Assembly: GCF_022429625.1 (NCBI RefSeq)
Contig: NZ_CP092483.1
Coordinates: 3,769,501-3,833,500 of the forward strand
DNA length: 64,000 bases
Source of the DNA: Devosia lacusdianchii
GTDB taxonomy: Bacteria > Pseudomonadota > Alphaproteobacteria > Rhizobiales > Devosiaceae
Reading direction: 5' to 3'
In this document: positions 8,181-16,474 of the stretch, one piece after another
Position numbering within the stretch: position 1 is the stretch's first letter
How the letters are laid out: each line of letters begins with the position of its first letter
Notes under the pieces: model-generated
The model's database searches: none
Told to the model about the DNA's origin: nothing
Seen by the model: the letters and a program-made list of their open reading frames with translations, nothing else
Made by a program: the position numbers and the translations under genes

Positions 8181-8216
8181 CCGCGTGGGGTTATGCGCTC
8201 CACGCGGTTTTGTTTT
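8181..8216 (+). terminator. Rho-independent terminator of rpmB
   Basis: CCGCGTGG (8181-8188) pairs with CCACGCGG (8200-8207) around an 11-base loop, followed by TTTTGTTTT. It lies immediately before palindromic repeat copy 4. Confidence 0.85.
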
Positions 8217-8331
8217 GCCCCACTCTCAATCGTCACCCTCGGGCTTGACCCGAGGGCATTACACTTTCTGTACATCCGGCAAAGTGAAGAGCCCTCGGGG
8301 TAAGCCCGAGGGTGACGATTGAGAGTGGGGC
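8217..8331. repeat. Palindromic intergenic repeat, copy 4 (longest)
   Basis: Arms of 41 bases (8217-8257 and 8291-8331) begin GCCCCACTCTCAATCGTCAC and are complementary with only two mismatches, leaving a 33-base loop. The extra outer CCCCACTCTCAAT is unique to this copy. The element sits between the rpmB terminator and the transporter gene. Confidence 0.9.
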
Positions 8332-8401
8332 AACTTCCTGCTCTAACTGAATAACGGCGCACCGGTCTTTTGCCGGCCGCGCTCAACAGAGGTGCATTCT
8401 G

Positions 8402-9088
8402 ATGCTAGCTCGTTTCCTGGCGGCTGTTGCCGCTATGGTCGTGGTCGTTGCCGCGTCCAATATTCTGGTGCTCTACCCGCTGCAGGCGCAACTGGGCTCG
8501 GTCAATCTGGCCGATCTCCTGACCTGGGGCGCTTTCACTTTCCCCTTCGCCTTTCTCATCACCGACCTGACCAATCGCTATGACGGCGCCCGTAACGCCC
8601 GGCTGGTGGTGCTGGTGGGTTTCCTCGTTGGCCTCGGCGTCTCGTTCTACCTGAGCTACAACCCCCTGCCCTGGAATGCCGGCGGTAACCCGGCGACAAC
8701 GCAGCGCATCGCGCTGGCCTCGGCCACGGCATTTCTCACCGGACAATTGCTCGATATCGCCGTGTTCTCGCGCCTGCGCGCCAGCAAGGCCTGGTTCCTG
8801 CCCCCGCTGCTCGGTTCGCTGTTCGGCTCGATGATCGATACGGCTATCTTCTTCTCGGTGGCATTTGCGCCGGCGCTGGTCGGTATCGACACCCTGTTCG
8901 GTCTGCCGGATGGTTCGCTCGGCTTCCCGGCGCCATGGTTGGGCGTGGGCCCCGAGGTTCCGCTCTGGACCTCGCTGGCAACCGGCGATTTCCTCGTGAA
9001 GTTCCTCGCCGCCCTGCTGCTGCTGGCGCCGTATCGCGCGCTGATGGGCAAGTTGAAGCCATTGCCGCCGCTGGGTGTGGTGGCCTGA
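8402..9088 (+). CDS. yhhQ: Queuosine-precursor transporter family protein (YhhQ/VUT type)
   Basis: A 228-residue inner-membrane protein with about six hydrophobic helices. It has the YhhQ-family signatures FPFAFLITDLTNRYDG near residues 47-62, ASATAFLTGQLLDIAVFSRLR near 105-125, and a helix with GSMIDTAIFFSVAF. E. coli YhhQ imports the 7-deazaguanine precursors preQ0/preQ1 for tRNA queuosine. The substrate here is inferred from the family. GAGG lies 9 bases before the ATG. No preQ1 riboswitch was recognised in the 70 bases upstream. Confidence 0.88.
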   Translation: MLARFLAAVAAMVVVVAASNILVLYPLQAQLGSVNLADLLTWGAFTFPFAFLITDLTNRYDGARNARLVVLVGFLVGLGVSFYLSYNPLPWNAGGNPATTQRIALASATAFLTGQLLDIAVFSRLRASKAWFLPPLLGSLFGSMIDTAIFFSVAFAPALVGIDTLFGLPDGSLGFPAPWLGVGPEVPLWTSLATGDFLVKFLAALLLLAPYRALMGKLKPLPPLGVVA

Positions 9089-9130
9089 GATCGGACTGCG
9101 GTCCGAGCGCGATCTATCCCCACCCACAAT

Positions 9131-9213
9131 CGCTTCCCGCGGACTTGATCCGCGGGTCACTCTCAACACGGCACAAGTGACGAGAGGCCCCCGGATCAAG
9201 TCCGGGGGAAGCG
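9131..9213. repeat. Palindromic intergenic repeat, copy 5 (CGCTTCCC-ended type)
   Basis: Arms CGCTTCCCGCGGACTTGATC and GATCAAGTCCGGGGGAAGCG flank the conserved loop CTCTCAACACGGCACAAGTG. Same subtype as copy 1 but with the loop in the opposite orientation. It lies between the convergent yhhQ-like and phytase-esterase-like genes. Confidence 0.88.
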
Positions 9214-9266
9214 CCGATGGGTGGGAGGCGACGGACCGTCCTTCTACCTCCGGGGAGCGGGCGCCC

Positions 9267-10259
9267 CTACTCAGGCAGCGCAAACTCCAGCAGCAGGCTA
9301 CGCTGCCAGTCGTTGAAATTGTTGTCTGAGCCGATGAGGATGCGCACCTCGCCATCGGGCGCGGTGTGCACAGCCAGCGATTCCATATTATCGATGGTGC
9401 CGCCACTGGCCTCGAGCAGGGTCTCTCCCACCATGAGATTGCCCGGCCGCACCTCGGCCGCCGGCACGCGGCGCAGCGCCATGGTGAAGGTCAGCATGGA
9501 CACACCGCGCTCCAGCACCAGCAGGTCGCCATTGGGCAGGAAGGCGCAATCGGTGGGGTTGACCACCGGGCTTTGCCGATAGGCGATCGGCCCCTTGTCG
9601 GTCTGGCCCAGCAGCTCGCCACGGTGATTGCCGTTCTCGTCCATCGCCTCTTCGGTCAGCAGCAGGGTGGAGCCGGCGATCGGCGAGGCTGGTGGGGCGA
9701 TGCAGACCGATTCCAGCGATTCATTGGTCCTGAGGTCGGTGAGCCAATCGGGAATGCTCACCTCGCGCGCCGCGCCGCCGGGGATGCCATCGGTCAGGGC
9801 AAAATCGGCCACCCGGGTCAGGTGCTCGAAGGCCACGCGCACTGCAACTGGCGCACCGTCGCGATAGACCGTATCGACGCTTTCGGCATCCTTGGCATAT
9901 TGCCGGGGCAAGGGCTGACCCTTGGAATTCTGCATCGGCTCGATGGTGACGCCGATAAAACCGAACAGGCGCCCGGCATCGTCATAGGCCAGCCGCCCGG
10001 AAACGAAATTGCCGCGATCGGAGACGAAAACGACGCGCTGCTCGGGACCGCTGATCGCGAGCCCAGACAATCCGCCTACCGTATCGTCCTGGCTGACCAG
10101 CGCGATGCCACCGCGAAAGATCAGGCGATCCACCGTCTCGTCCAGTCCGCTTTCCTTGAAGCGGGTGATCGGCGCCGCGCTAACGCTGACCTCGACCGCC
10201 TGCACGACACCTGTGCTGGCGAGCAAGGCCACACCAAGCGCGGCGAGGACGGGTTTCAT
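9267..10259 (-). CDS. Exported esterase-like activity of phytase family protein
   Basis: A 330-residue protein with a signal peptide ([20 protein letters not shown], cleavage after residue 21). The mature domain has hallmarks of the beta-propeller esterase-like phytase family: [21 protein letters not shown] around residues 63-83, then EP-x-x-[22 protein letters not shown], and NMESLAVH...ILIGSDNNF near the C-terminus. Metal-dependent phosphoesterase activity is inferred from the family only. The ATG overlaps the cobT stop by four bases (ATGA), so it is translationally coupled to cobT, a pairing seen in related genomes without a known reason. Confidence 0.85.
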   Translation of the reverse strand: MKPVLAALGVALLASTGVVQAVEVSVSAAPITRFKESGLDETVDRLIFRGGIALVSQDDTVGGLSGLAISGPEQRVVFVSDRGNFVSGRLAYDDAGRLFGFIGVTIEPMQNSKGQPLPRQYAKDAESVDTVYRDGAPVAVRVAFEHLTRVADFALTDGIPGGAAREVSIPDWLTDLRTNESLESVCIAPPASPIAGSTLLLTEEAMDENGNHRGELLGQTDKGPIAYRQSPVVNPTDCAFLPNGDLLVLERGVSMLTFTMALRRVPAAEVRPGNLMVGETLLEASGGTIDNMESLAVHTAPDGEVRILIGSDNNFNDWQRSLLLEFALPE

Positions 10260-12142
10260 CCGCGTCCGCGCCGGCGCGACTGGGCCGGCATTTCCTCGTC
10301 GAACAAGGCTGCCAGTTCGTCCGTCAGCGCTCCCGCCAACTCTTCGGCATCGAGCAGGGTCACCGCACGACGGTAGTACCGGGTCACGTCGTGACCGATA
10401 CCGACCGCCACCAGCTGGATCGGTGAGCGGGTTTCGATGTCCTCGATCACCTGCCGCAGATGCGCTTCAAGATAGTTGCCGGCATTGACCGACTGCGTCG
10501 AGTCGTCGACCGGCGCACCATCGGAAATCACCATCAGGATGCGGCGGGCTTCCGGGCGCGCCATCAAGCGCTTCCGCGCCCATTCGAGCGCCTCGCCGTC
10601 GATATTCTCCTTGAGCAGGCCTTCGCGCATCATCAGGCCGAGATTGCGCCGCGCATGGCGCCACGGCTCGTCGGCGGCCTTGTAGATGATGTGGCGCACA
10701 TCGTTGACGCGACCGGGATTGGCCGGGCGACCGGCTTCGAGCCACGCCTCACGCGACTTGCCGCCCTTCCAGGCCCGGGTGGTGAAGCCCAGGATCTCGA
10801 CCTTCACGCCGCACCGCTCCAGCGTGCGGGCAAGGATGTCGCCGCAGATTGCCGCGATGGTGATCGGGCGACCGCGCATCGAGCCGGAATTGTCGATCAA
10901 GAGCGTCACGATGGTGTCGCGGAAATCGGTGTCGTTCTCGACCTTGAAGGACAAAGCCTGCATCGGGTCGGTCACCACACGGGTGAGGCGCGCCGTATCG
11001 AGCAGACCCTCTTCAAGGTCGAACTGCCAGGAGCGGTTCTGTTTGGCCATCAAGCGGCGCTGCAGCTTGTTGGCCAACCGCGCCACGGCGCCGGCCAGGT
11101 TTTCAAGCTGCTTGTCCAGGAGGCTGCGCAACTGGTCGAGCTCGTCAGGCGGGCAAAGCTCGGCCGCCTTGACGATTTCGTCGAATTTGGTGGTGAACAC
11201 CTTGTACTGGAACTGGTTGGAAAGCTGGTTGCCGCCATCCTTGGCGGGCGGCGGCATGGGCGCGTCTTCGCCGGCCTCGGCCGACGCGTCCTCGTCGGTA
11301 TCGGCCATGTCCGATTCCATGCCCTCGACGTCGCCGGTCTCTTCGCTTTCGCCGGCCTGTTCGTCGTCCTGGCTGTCCTGGCTGTCGTTCTCGCCTTCGC
11401 CCTGCTCGGGGGACTTGTCGGAGCTATCGCCCTGCTCGGGGTCCTGATCCTCATTTTCCTCGCTGTCCGAGGAGGGATCATCCAGCTCGCTTTCAGGCAC
11501 GAGATTGAGGTCGCGCAGCAGCGCCTTGGCGGCCTTGGAAAACTCTTCCTGGTCCTCGTAGCGCGTCAGCAGCGCGTCGAGCGACTTGCCGCCCTTGTCC
11601 TCGATTTCCTTGCGCCAGAGGTCGACCAGCGCATGGCCCGAAGGCGGTATCGGCACGCCGGCAAGCTTTTCACGGAGCAGCAGGCCCAGCGCCTCGGCAA
11701 TCGGCGCATCGCCTTTGTCGTCGACCTCGGCAAAATTTGCGCGGAACAGCCGGTCTTCCAGCATCTCGCCGATATTGCCCACCATGCCGGGCATGCGTAC
11801 GCAACCCAAAGCTTCGACACGCGCCTGCTCCAGTGCATCGAAGGCAGCGCGGGCAATGGGGTCCATCGGCGAGCGCTTGCGATGACCGTCGGGATCGTGG
11901 CTGGCGAGCCGCATGGCCATGGCATCGCCCTGCCCACGGGCAATGGCGATATCGCGGCGCGTCGGCAGGCGCGGCAGATTGGCCAGGCGCGCCTTGTCCG
12001 AGGTCAGCAAGGGACGATCGGAGGTGAAGGTCACCTCGAGGTCGGCCTTGGCGCCGATGGCGCGCACCGTCGCACCCATGGCGGATTTGAACACCTGGGT
12101 CTGGTCGGGCTTGTTGGCTTTGCTGCGCGGTGGAGTGGCCAT
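10256..12142 (-). CDS. cobT: Cobaltochelatase subunit CobT
   Basis: A 628-residue protein of the aerobic cobalamin pathway. With CobS it forms the AAA+ chaperone that drives cobalt insertion into hydrogenobyrinate a,c-diamide by CobN. The N-terminal domain (1-210) is followed by a long acidic Glu/Asp/Ser linker (about 215-310, [12 protein letters not shown]...[10 protein letters not shown]) and a C-terminal von Willebrand A domain. The VWA domain carries the MIDAS motif DNSGSMRG near residue 417 and later [13 protein letters not shown]. Length and architecture are normal. No CobN is in the window. It follows the methyltransferase by three bases and overlaps the downstream gene. Confidence 0.95.
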   Translation of the reverse strand: MATPPRSKANKPDQTQVFKSAMGATVRAIGAKADLEVTFTSDRPLLTSDKARLANLPRLPTRRDIAIARGQGDAMAMRLASHDPDGHRKRSPMDPIARAAFDALEQARVEALGCVRMPGMVGNIGEMLEDRLFRANFAEVDDKGDAPIAEALGLLLREKLAGVPIPPSGHALVDLWRKEIEDKGGKSLDALLTRYEDQEEFSKAAKALLRDLNLVPESELDDPSSDSEENEDQDPEQGDSSDKSPEQGEGENDSQDSQDDEQAGESEETGDVEGMESDMADTDEDASAEAGEDAPMPPPAKDGGNQLSNQFQYKVFTTKFDEIVKAAELCPPDELDQLRSLLDKQLENLAGAVARLANKLQRRLMAKQNRSWQFDLEEGLLDTARLTRVVTDPMQALSFKVENDTDFRDTIVTLLIDNSGSMRGRPITIAAICGDILARTLERCGVKVEILGFTTRAWKGGKSREAWLEAGRPANPGRVNDVRHIIYKAADEPWRHARRNLGLMMREGLLKENIDGEALEWARKRLMARPEARRILMVISDGAPVDDSTQSVNAGNYLEAHLRQVIEDIETRSPIQLVAVGIGHDVTRYYRRAVTLLDAEELAGALTDELAALFDEEMPAQSRRRGRG

Positions 12143-12145
12143 GAC

Positions 12146-12898
12146 TTAAGTCCGGTTGGGCAGAGACGAGGTGACACTCGTCGCAAACAGAAGAAACATC
12201 GGCTGATAGCGCTCTTTTTCCCATTCGGGATGGTCAGCGATATCGGCATCCGTGGCCGACCACTCGTCGACATGGTCAAGCTGGAGACCAACGTCTTGCA
12301 GGGCATTGATCGTGGTCGAGATCAGCCGGTGGTATTTGACCACGCCATCGGCAATCCAATTGGTCAGCCGCTTACCTTCGCGCAGGTAATCGTTGACGGC
12401 ACCGACCATGTAGCCTTCGGCATCGGTCATGAATTCCGGATTGGCCCGGGCCGCGAAGACCGGGTGCTCCATCGAGAAGACGAAGTGGCCGCCCGGCCTG
12501 AGGGCACGCCGCACCCTGGCGCAGAAACTGTCGAAATCTGCGACGTAGTGTACGGCCAGCGAGCTGAACACCAGGTCGTATTCCCCGCTACCGAAATCGG
12601 CCGTTTCAAGGTCGGCGCGTTCGAAGCGAACCGGCATGCCGGCGCAGTTCTGCCGGGCCACGGCCAGCATGTTTTCGGAGAGATCGAGGCCCACCACTTC
12701 GGCAGCACCGTTTTCGACGGCCCATTGCGCAAAATAGCCGAAGCCGCAGCCCAGATCGAGCACGCGCTTGCCGGTCAAATCCGGCAGCATGCTCCTGAGC
12801 GACGGCCATTCGGCAGCCGCAGCCAGCCCGTCGCGCGAGCGCGGAAACTGGCTGTAGCCTTCGAAAAACTTGGCGTCGTCGTAGATATTCTGGGCCAT
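12146..12898 (-). CDS. Class I SAM-dependent methyltransferase between cobS and cobT
   Basis: A 250-residue protein with a Rossmann methyltransferase fold. Motif I is VLDLGCGFGYFAQWA at about residues 45-60, then VVGLDLSENML as the acidic strand-2 end, YDLVFSSLAVHYV as motif IV and LRPGGHFVFSMEHPVF as motif VI. The C-terminal part resembles UbiE/Tam-like enzymes acting on small molecules. The substrate is unknown. It lies in the cob operon, three bases before cobT, yet it does not look like any of the corrin ring methyltransferases (CobA/I/J/M/F/L), which have a different fold. A role linked to B12 is therefore only positional. Confidence 0.88.
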   Translation of the reverse strand: MAQNIYDDAKFFEGYSQFPRSRDGLAAAAEWPSLRSMLPDLTGKRVLDLGCGFGYFAQWAVENGAAEVVGLDLSENMLAVARQNCAGMPVRFERADLETADFGSGEYDLVFSSLAVHYVADFDSFCARVRRALRPGGHFVFSMEHPVFAARANPEFMTDAEGYMVGAVNDYLREGKRLTNWIADGVVKYHRLISTTINALQDVGLQLDHVDEWSATDADIADHPEWEKERYQPMFLLFATSVTSSLPNRT

Positions 12899-12911
12899 CT
12901 GCTTCCCCGAC

Positions 12912-13036
12912 CACCCCTCACCCCGGCCCTCTCCCCAGAGGGGCGAGGGGGCGCTTCAGAGCATTGGCTGGCCACCGCGTTCCCTTCGCCTCTCTGGGAG
13001 AAGGTGGCCCGCAGGGCCGGATGAGGGGCCTTCCGG
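12912..13036. repeat. GC-rich inverted-repeat element (CCCTCACCCC/CTCTCCCC type)
   Basis: A 125-base intergenic tract between cobS and the methyltransferase carries nested hairpins: CCCTCTCCCC-AGAGGGGCGAGGG, and CCTTCGCCTCTCTGGGAGAAGG followed by GGCCCGCAGGGCC-GGATGAGGGG. It belongs to a second repeat type, also present at 53055-53186. It would fold strongly within the cobS-cobT transcript. Confidence 0.7.
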
Positions 13037-13053
13037 AAGTCCGAAAGGCGTTG

Positions 13054-14037
13054 TTACGCTGTGACGGCGAGGTTTGCCGAGCTTTCCGGCAGGTCTTCAC
13101 CGAACACGCGCTGGTAGAACTCCGCCACTACGGGGCGCTCGAGTTCGTCGCACTTGTTGAGGAAGGTCAGCCGGAAGGCAAAGCCGATATCGCCGCCGAA
13201 AATCTGGGCGTTCTCGGCCCAGGTGATCACCGAGCGCGGGCTCATCACGGTCGACAGGTCGCCATTGATGAAGGCCGAGCGGGTCAGGTCCGCCAGGCGC
13301 ACCATGTTGGAGACGACCTTCTTGCCCTTCTCGGTCTCGCCGTAAGCCTTATTCTTGGCCAGAACGATGCCGACTTCCTTGTCATGCGGCAGGTAGTTGA
13401 GCGTGGTGACCAGGCTCCAGCGGTCCATCTGACCCTGGTTGATCTGCTGGGTGCCGTGATAGAGGCCCGACGTGTCGCCCAAACCAATGGTATTGGTGGT
13501 CGAGAACAGGCGGAAGGCCGGATGGGGCACGATCACGCGGTTCTGGTCGAGCAGGGTCAGACGGCCCGCCACTTCGAGCACACGCTGGATCACGAACATC
13601 ACGTCCGGACGGCCGGCGTCGTATTCGTCGAACACCAGCGCGACATTGTTCTGCACCGCCCACGGCAGGATGCCGTCACGGAATTCGGTGACCTGCTTGC
13701 CGTCCTTGAGCACGATCGCGTCCTTGCCGACGAGATCGATACGGCTGACATGGCTGTCGAGATTGACGCGCACCAGCGGCCAGTTCAGCCGCGCCGCGAC
13801 CTGCTCGATATGCGTCGACTTACCGGTACCGTGATAGCCCTGCACCATGACGCGTCGGTTGAACGCGAAACCGGCCAGAATCGCCAGCGTGGTGTTGCGG
13901 TCGAACAGGTAATCCGGATCGATGGGCGGGACGTGGCTATTGGCTTCTTTGTAGCCCTTGACCACCATGTCGGTATCGATGCCGAACAGCTCCCGTGCCG
14001 AGAATTCGGTATCGGGCAGATTGGTGTACTCAGTCAT
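13054..14037 (-). CDS. cobS: Cobaltochelatase subunit CobS (AAA+ ATPase)
   Basis: A 327-residue MoxR/CobS-type AAA+ protein, the ATPase partner of CobT in aerobic cobalt chelation. After the family N-terminus ([24 protein letters not shown]) come Walker [21 protein letters not shown] (about residues 80-95), Walker [14 protein letters not shown] and sensor-1 [11 protein letters not shown]. An arginine-finger region ([11 protein letters not shown]) is near the C-terminus. The ATG at 14037 is chosen from the family start; an upstream in-frame extension reads into repeat copy 6. It is separated from the rest of the cob genes by a GC-rich repeat. Confidence 0.95.
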   Translation of the reverse strand: MTEYTNLPDTEFSARELFGIDTDMVVKGYKEANSHVPPIDPDYLFDRNTTLAILAGFAFNRRVMVQGYHGTGKSTHIEQVAARLNWPLVRVNLDSHVSRIDLVGKDAIVLKDGKQVTEFRDGILPWAVQNNVALVFDEYDAGRPDVMFVIQRVLEVAGRLTLLDQNRVIVPHPAFRLFSTTNTIGLGDTSGLYHGTQQINQGQMDRWSLVTTLNYLPHDKEVGIVLAKNKAYGETEKGKKVVSNMVRLADLTRSAFINGDLSTVMSPRSVITWAENAQIFGGDIGFAFRLTFLNKCDELERPVVAEFYQRVFGEDLPESSANLAVTA

Positions 14038-14163
14038 GGCAAAGCTCTTGGCGGGAAAAATCGAGGCAGGACAGGCGTGAAAGTCGCGGGCTCTATAGCA
14101 GCATTGTGACGGAGGCGGTAGGCGTCTGGACGACAGAATGCATGCGCCATACTCATCCACCAG

Positions 14164-14244
14164 CGTTCCCTCGGGCTTGACCCGAGGGCCATTCTCAACG
14201 CCGCACAAGTGCTGAGCGGCCCTCGGGTCAAGCCCGAGGGAACG
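14164..14244. repeat. Palindromic intergenic repeat, copy 6 (CGTTCCC-ended type)
   Basis: Arms CGTTCCCTCGGGCTTGACCC and GGGTCAAGCCCGAGGGAACG are perfectly complementary and enclose the loop ATTCTCAACGCCGCACAAGTG. It lies between the J-domain gene end and the cobS start. Confidence 0.9.
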
Positions 14245-14262
14245 GCCCGGAGGGGCCGGAAG

Positions 14263-14889
14263 TCATTTCGCCACGAACCCAGTCTTCTTCAAGTGCGAAT
14301 AAGCCGCGATAATGGTCCGCAACCGCTCTTCGCTGGCCTTGTCACCGCCATTGGCGTCCGGGTGGTGGATCTTGACCAGGGTCTTGTAGGCACGCTTGAT
14401 CTCGTCGGACTTCGCATGCCCGATAATGCCGAGCGTTTCGAGCGCCCGGCGATCCTGCTCATGCAGCGGCTTGACCCGTTCCGAGGCCGGCTTCTGCGAT
14501 TGGCGATGGCGGTAACGGGCGAACACACCGAACGGGTCGCCGAACCGGTCGCCGGGACGCAAAGCCTCGCGGGCCGCCTTGGCACCGCGCATATTGGGGT
14601 TGCCGGTGGCAAAACTCGAGCGCGATTCTGCCTTGGGCGGCGTATGCAGCGCGTCCTCCAGCTCGTCCTTGTCCATGCCGGCAAAGAAGTTGAACGCGGT
14701 GTTATAGTGGCGCACGTGTTCGAGGCAGAAATGATGATACTGCCCTTCGCTGCGATGCCCCTTGGGCGCACGGTACTCCCCAGCCAGCTCGCAGCCCTCC
14801 CAATCGCACACATGCTCAGCCGACGCGGGCTTTTCTTCCCGACGCGGCCTGATGCGGATGGTATCGAAGAGCTTGGATTGCAGTTTCAT
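14263..14889 (-). CDS. J-domain (DnaJ-like) molecular chaperone protein
   Basis: A 208-residue protein with the J domain at the C-terminus (about 145-205): RRALETLGIIGHAKSDEIKRAYKTLVKIHHPDANGGD, including the HPD tripeptide required to stimulate DnaK ATPase. The N-terminal half has CDWEGCELAGEYRAPKGHRSEGQYHHFCLEHVRHYN, a conserved Cys/His-rich segment that may bind metal. This architecture, an N-terminal CxxxxC/HxxC region plus a terminal J domain, is the form that sits next to cobS in many Hyphomicrobiales. The client is unknown. The stop lies just beyond palindromic repeat copy 6, between this gene and cobS. Confidence 0.92.
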   Translation of the reverse strand: MKLQSKLFDTIRIRPRREEKPASAEHVCDWEGCELAGEYRAPKGHRSEGQYHHFCLEHVRHYNTAFNFFAGMDKDELEDALHTPPKAESRSSFATGNPNMRGAKAAREALRPGDRFGDPFGVFARYRHRQSQKPASERVKPLHEQDRRALETLGIIGHAKSDEIKRAYKTLVKIHHPDANGGDKASEERLRTIIAAYSHLKKTGFVAK

Positions 14890-14931
14890 TGCGCCTAGTT
14901 ACGTGCCTGGACCAGTTAGAAAGCCCGCAGC

Positions 14932-15222
14932 ATGAGTGCCAAAGACACCATCACCGCCAAGCTCACCGATAAATTCGCCCCCGCTTTCCTCGATGTGATC
15001 GACGAATCGATGCTCCATCATGGCCATGCCGGCTGGCGGGAGGGTGGTGAAACCCATTTTCGTGTCAGAATCGCGACCCGCCATTTTGACGGGATGAGCC
15101 GCGTGGCGCAACACCGCGCCGTCATGGACGTGCTCGACGCCGAACTCAAGGACCGGGTGCATGCCCTGGCCATCGAGGTCTTGCCACCTGACGGACCGTA
15201 TCCGTTATCAGATCGGGTGTAG
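14932..15222 (+). CDS. bolA: BolA-family protein
   Basis: A 96-residue protein with the BolA fold signature: LDVIDESMLHHGHAGWREGGETHFRVRI, then F-x-GMSRVAQHRAVMDVL and a C-terminal VHALAIEVLPP. The conserved His residues (HHGHAG) match those that bind an Fe-S cluster with monothiol glutaredoxins. The divergent arrangement with the J-domain/cobS genes is a common Hyphomicrobiales synteny. The alpha/beta-hydrolase starts 3 bases after its stop, so the two are probably one transcript. Confidence 0.95.
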   Translation: MSAKDTITAKLTDKFAPAFLDVIDESMLHHGHAGWREGGETHFRVRIATRHFDGMSRVAQHRAVMDVLDAELKDRVHALAIEVLPPDGPYPLSDRV

Positions 15223-15224
15223 CC

Positions 15225-15980
15225 ATGTCACTGCGGATCATTCGTCGCCTGCTGCCCGATTGGGGCACCACTTATGGTCCGCCCGGTGACGGCCCGTTTC
15301 CCGCGCTCCTGCTGTTACACGGCTCCGAAGGTGGCCCTTCTGGCTGGATGCATCGGATCGCCATGCTGTTCGCCGCCCATGGCTATCTGGCCTATCCGCA
15401 TACCTATTCGATCGGCGGCAATTCGTGGAATGCCGGGTCGATCATAGATGTGCCGCTGGACCGAACCGTTCAAGCCCTCGACGCGCTGCGCGCCTTCCCC
15501 TTCTCCGGCCCGAGGCTCGGCCTCTATGGTGTTTCTCGCGGCGCCGAGCATGCGCTGCTGGTTTCGACACTGATGGCGCAGAACGGACTGGCGCCGGTGG
15601 ATGCCATTGCCGTCCACAGCCCGCCCGATGTGATTTGCCAGGGCTTCAACAGCGCCACCTGGCGCGACAAGGGCGATCCCGGCTGGCAGTCGCCCGACCC
15701 CGGCAAGCGCGCCTGGACCTGGCAGGGCTCGTCGGACGCTCTGCTCCCAACAACCCCGATCGCAGTCGAGACCATCCCTGCTCCGATCTTCATCAGCCAC
15801 GGCACCGCCGATCGCGTCTGGTCGGTCGAGATGACCCGCCGTCTCGAGCAACGCCTGCGCGCGGCGGGCAAGGCACCGCAGGTGCATTATTTCGACGGGC
15901 AGGACCACATGCTCAACAGCGCCAGCGAGAACGACTTGCATGAGAAGCTGCTGGCGTTTTTTGAACGTACACTGGCCTAG
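15225..15980 (+). CDS. Alpha/beta-hydrolase, BAAT/acyl-CoA thioester hydrolase C-terminal-like
   Basis: A 251-residue soluble hydrolase. Motifs are LLLLHGSEGGPSGWMHRIA (oxyanion region), the nucleophile elbow GVSRGAEHA with Ser near residue 105, Asp in ISHGTADRVWSVEM and His in YFDGQDHMLN near the C-terminus, so the Ser-Asp-His triad is complete. The GVSRG elbow and domain length fit the dienelactone-hydrolase/BAAT C-terminal group. No signal peptide is seen. The substrate is unknown. It is translationally close to bolA with a three-base gap. Confidence 0.85.
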   Translation: MSLRIIRRLLPDWGTTYGPPGDGPFPALLLLHGSEGGPSGWMHRIAMLFAAHGYLAYPHTYSIGGNSWNAGSIIDVPLDRTVQALDALRAFPFSGPRLGLYGVSRGAEHALLVSTLMAQNGLAPVDAIAVHSPPDVICQGFNSATWRDKGDPGWQSPDPGKRAWTWQGSSDALLPTTPIAVETIPAPIFISHGTADRVWSVEMTRRLEQRLRAAGKAPQVHYFDGQDHMLNSASENDLHEKLLAFFERTLA

Positions 15981-15994
15981 TTCTCCCTGTCGGA

Positions 15995-16453
15995 TCACGT
16001 CTTACGACTAGCGTCCTCATAAATGGCCAAGGCTATATCATAGTTGATAAGGGTCTTGCCGGAGTGAGGCGACACCGCAACGAACTGCGCGATCTCTGCC
16101 GGGCTGAAGCTCCAGCTTGCTGGCAGACCAAGCTTTCGCTTCACCGCACCATCGGCAGAGTTACAGTCGCCGCAGATGATCGTATCCGGGAAGCGGACCT
16201 TGCGTTCTGTGTGGCAGTGATGCCGGGTAATGGAAATGGTCCAACCCATGCCATACTCATCGCCGAAACGCTCGCGCCAGGATGGCCCTCTGATTTCAGA
16301 CCACCTGATCAGCTGTTGCGCCGTGCGCCCGCAACCAGGGCACCGCCAATTGCTGGCCACGGCCTTCAAGTAAAGGGCTTTGCAGTGCATTCCGCCAAAG
16401 GCGGCAATCTCCTGCGCCGAGGGCAGCTTACTCCACTTGGCTGTCTTCGCCAC
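15995..16453 (-). CDS. Putative zinc-binding HNH-like protein, unrecognised family
   Basis: A 152-residue protein not assigned with certainty. It has two Cys pairs, CPGCGRT (near residues 38-44) and IICGDCNSADGAVKRK (near 92-107), flanking ITRHHCHTE. The spacing of CxxC, an HH pair and CxxCN looks like an HNH/zinc-ribbon nuclease core, in which the N of CNSADG would be the HNH asparagine. The central RWSEIRGPSWRERFGDEYGMGW is rich in Arg and Trp. It is placed between aroB and a hydrolase on the aroB strand, 21 bases from aroK-aroB-side DNA. It could be an accessory gene rather than part of the shikimate operon. Confidence 0.6.
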   Translation of the reverse strand: MAKTAKWSKLPSAQEIAAFGGMHCKALYLKAVASNWRCPGCGRTAQQLIRWSEIRGPSWRERFGDEYGMGWTISITRHHCHTERKVRFPDTIICGDCNSADGAVKRKLGLPASWSFSPAEIAQFVAVSPHSGKTLINYDIALAIYEDASRKT

Positions 16454-16474
16454 GCTTCCCGCCTCTGCCCTGGA

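Noticed and set aside
8332..8401. preQ1 riboswitch before the YhhQ-like gene
   Set aside because: None of the preQ1-I/II/III landmarks were found; the 70 bases show only a weak ACCGG...CCGG pairing.
10460..13024. An 854-codon open frame on plus antisense to cobT and the methyltransferase
   Set aside because: It is a composition shadow of GC-rich coding DNA. The minus-strand frames carry clear CobT (VWA/MIDAS) and methyltransferase motifs, while the antisense translation is rich in Ala/Arg/Gly/His with no family pattern.
14038..14262. Cobalamin riboswitch before cobS
   Set aside because: No B12-box-like sequence (GCCACTG) is seen; the space is taken up by palindromic repeat copy 6.
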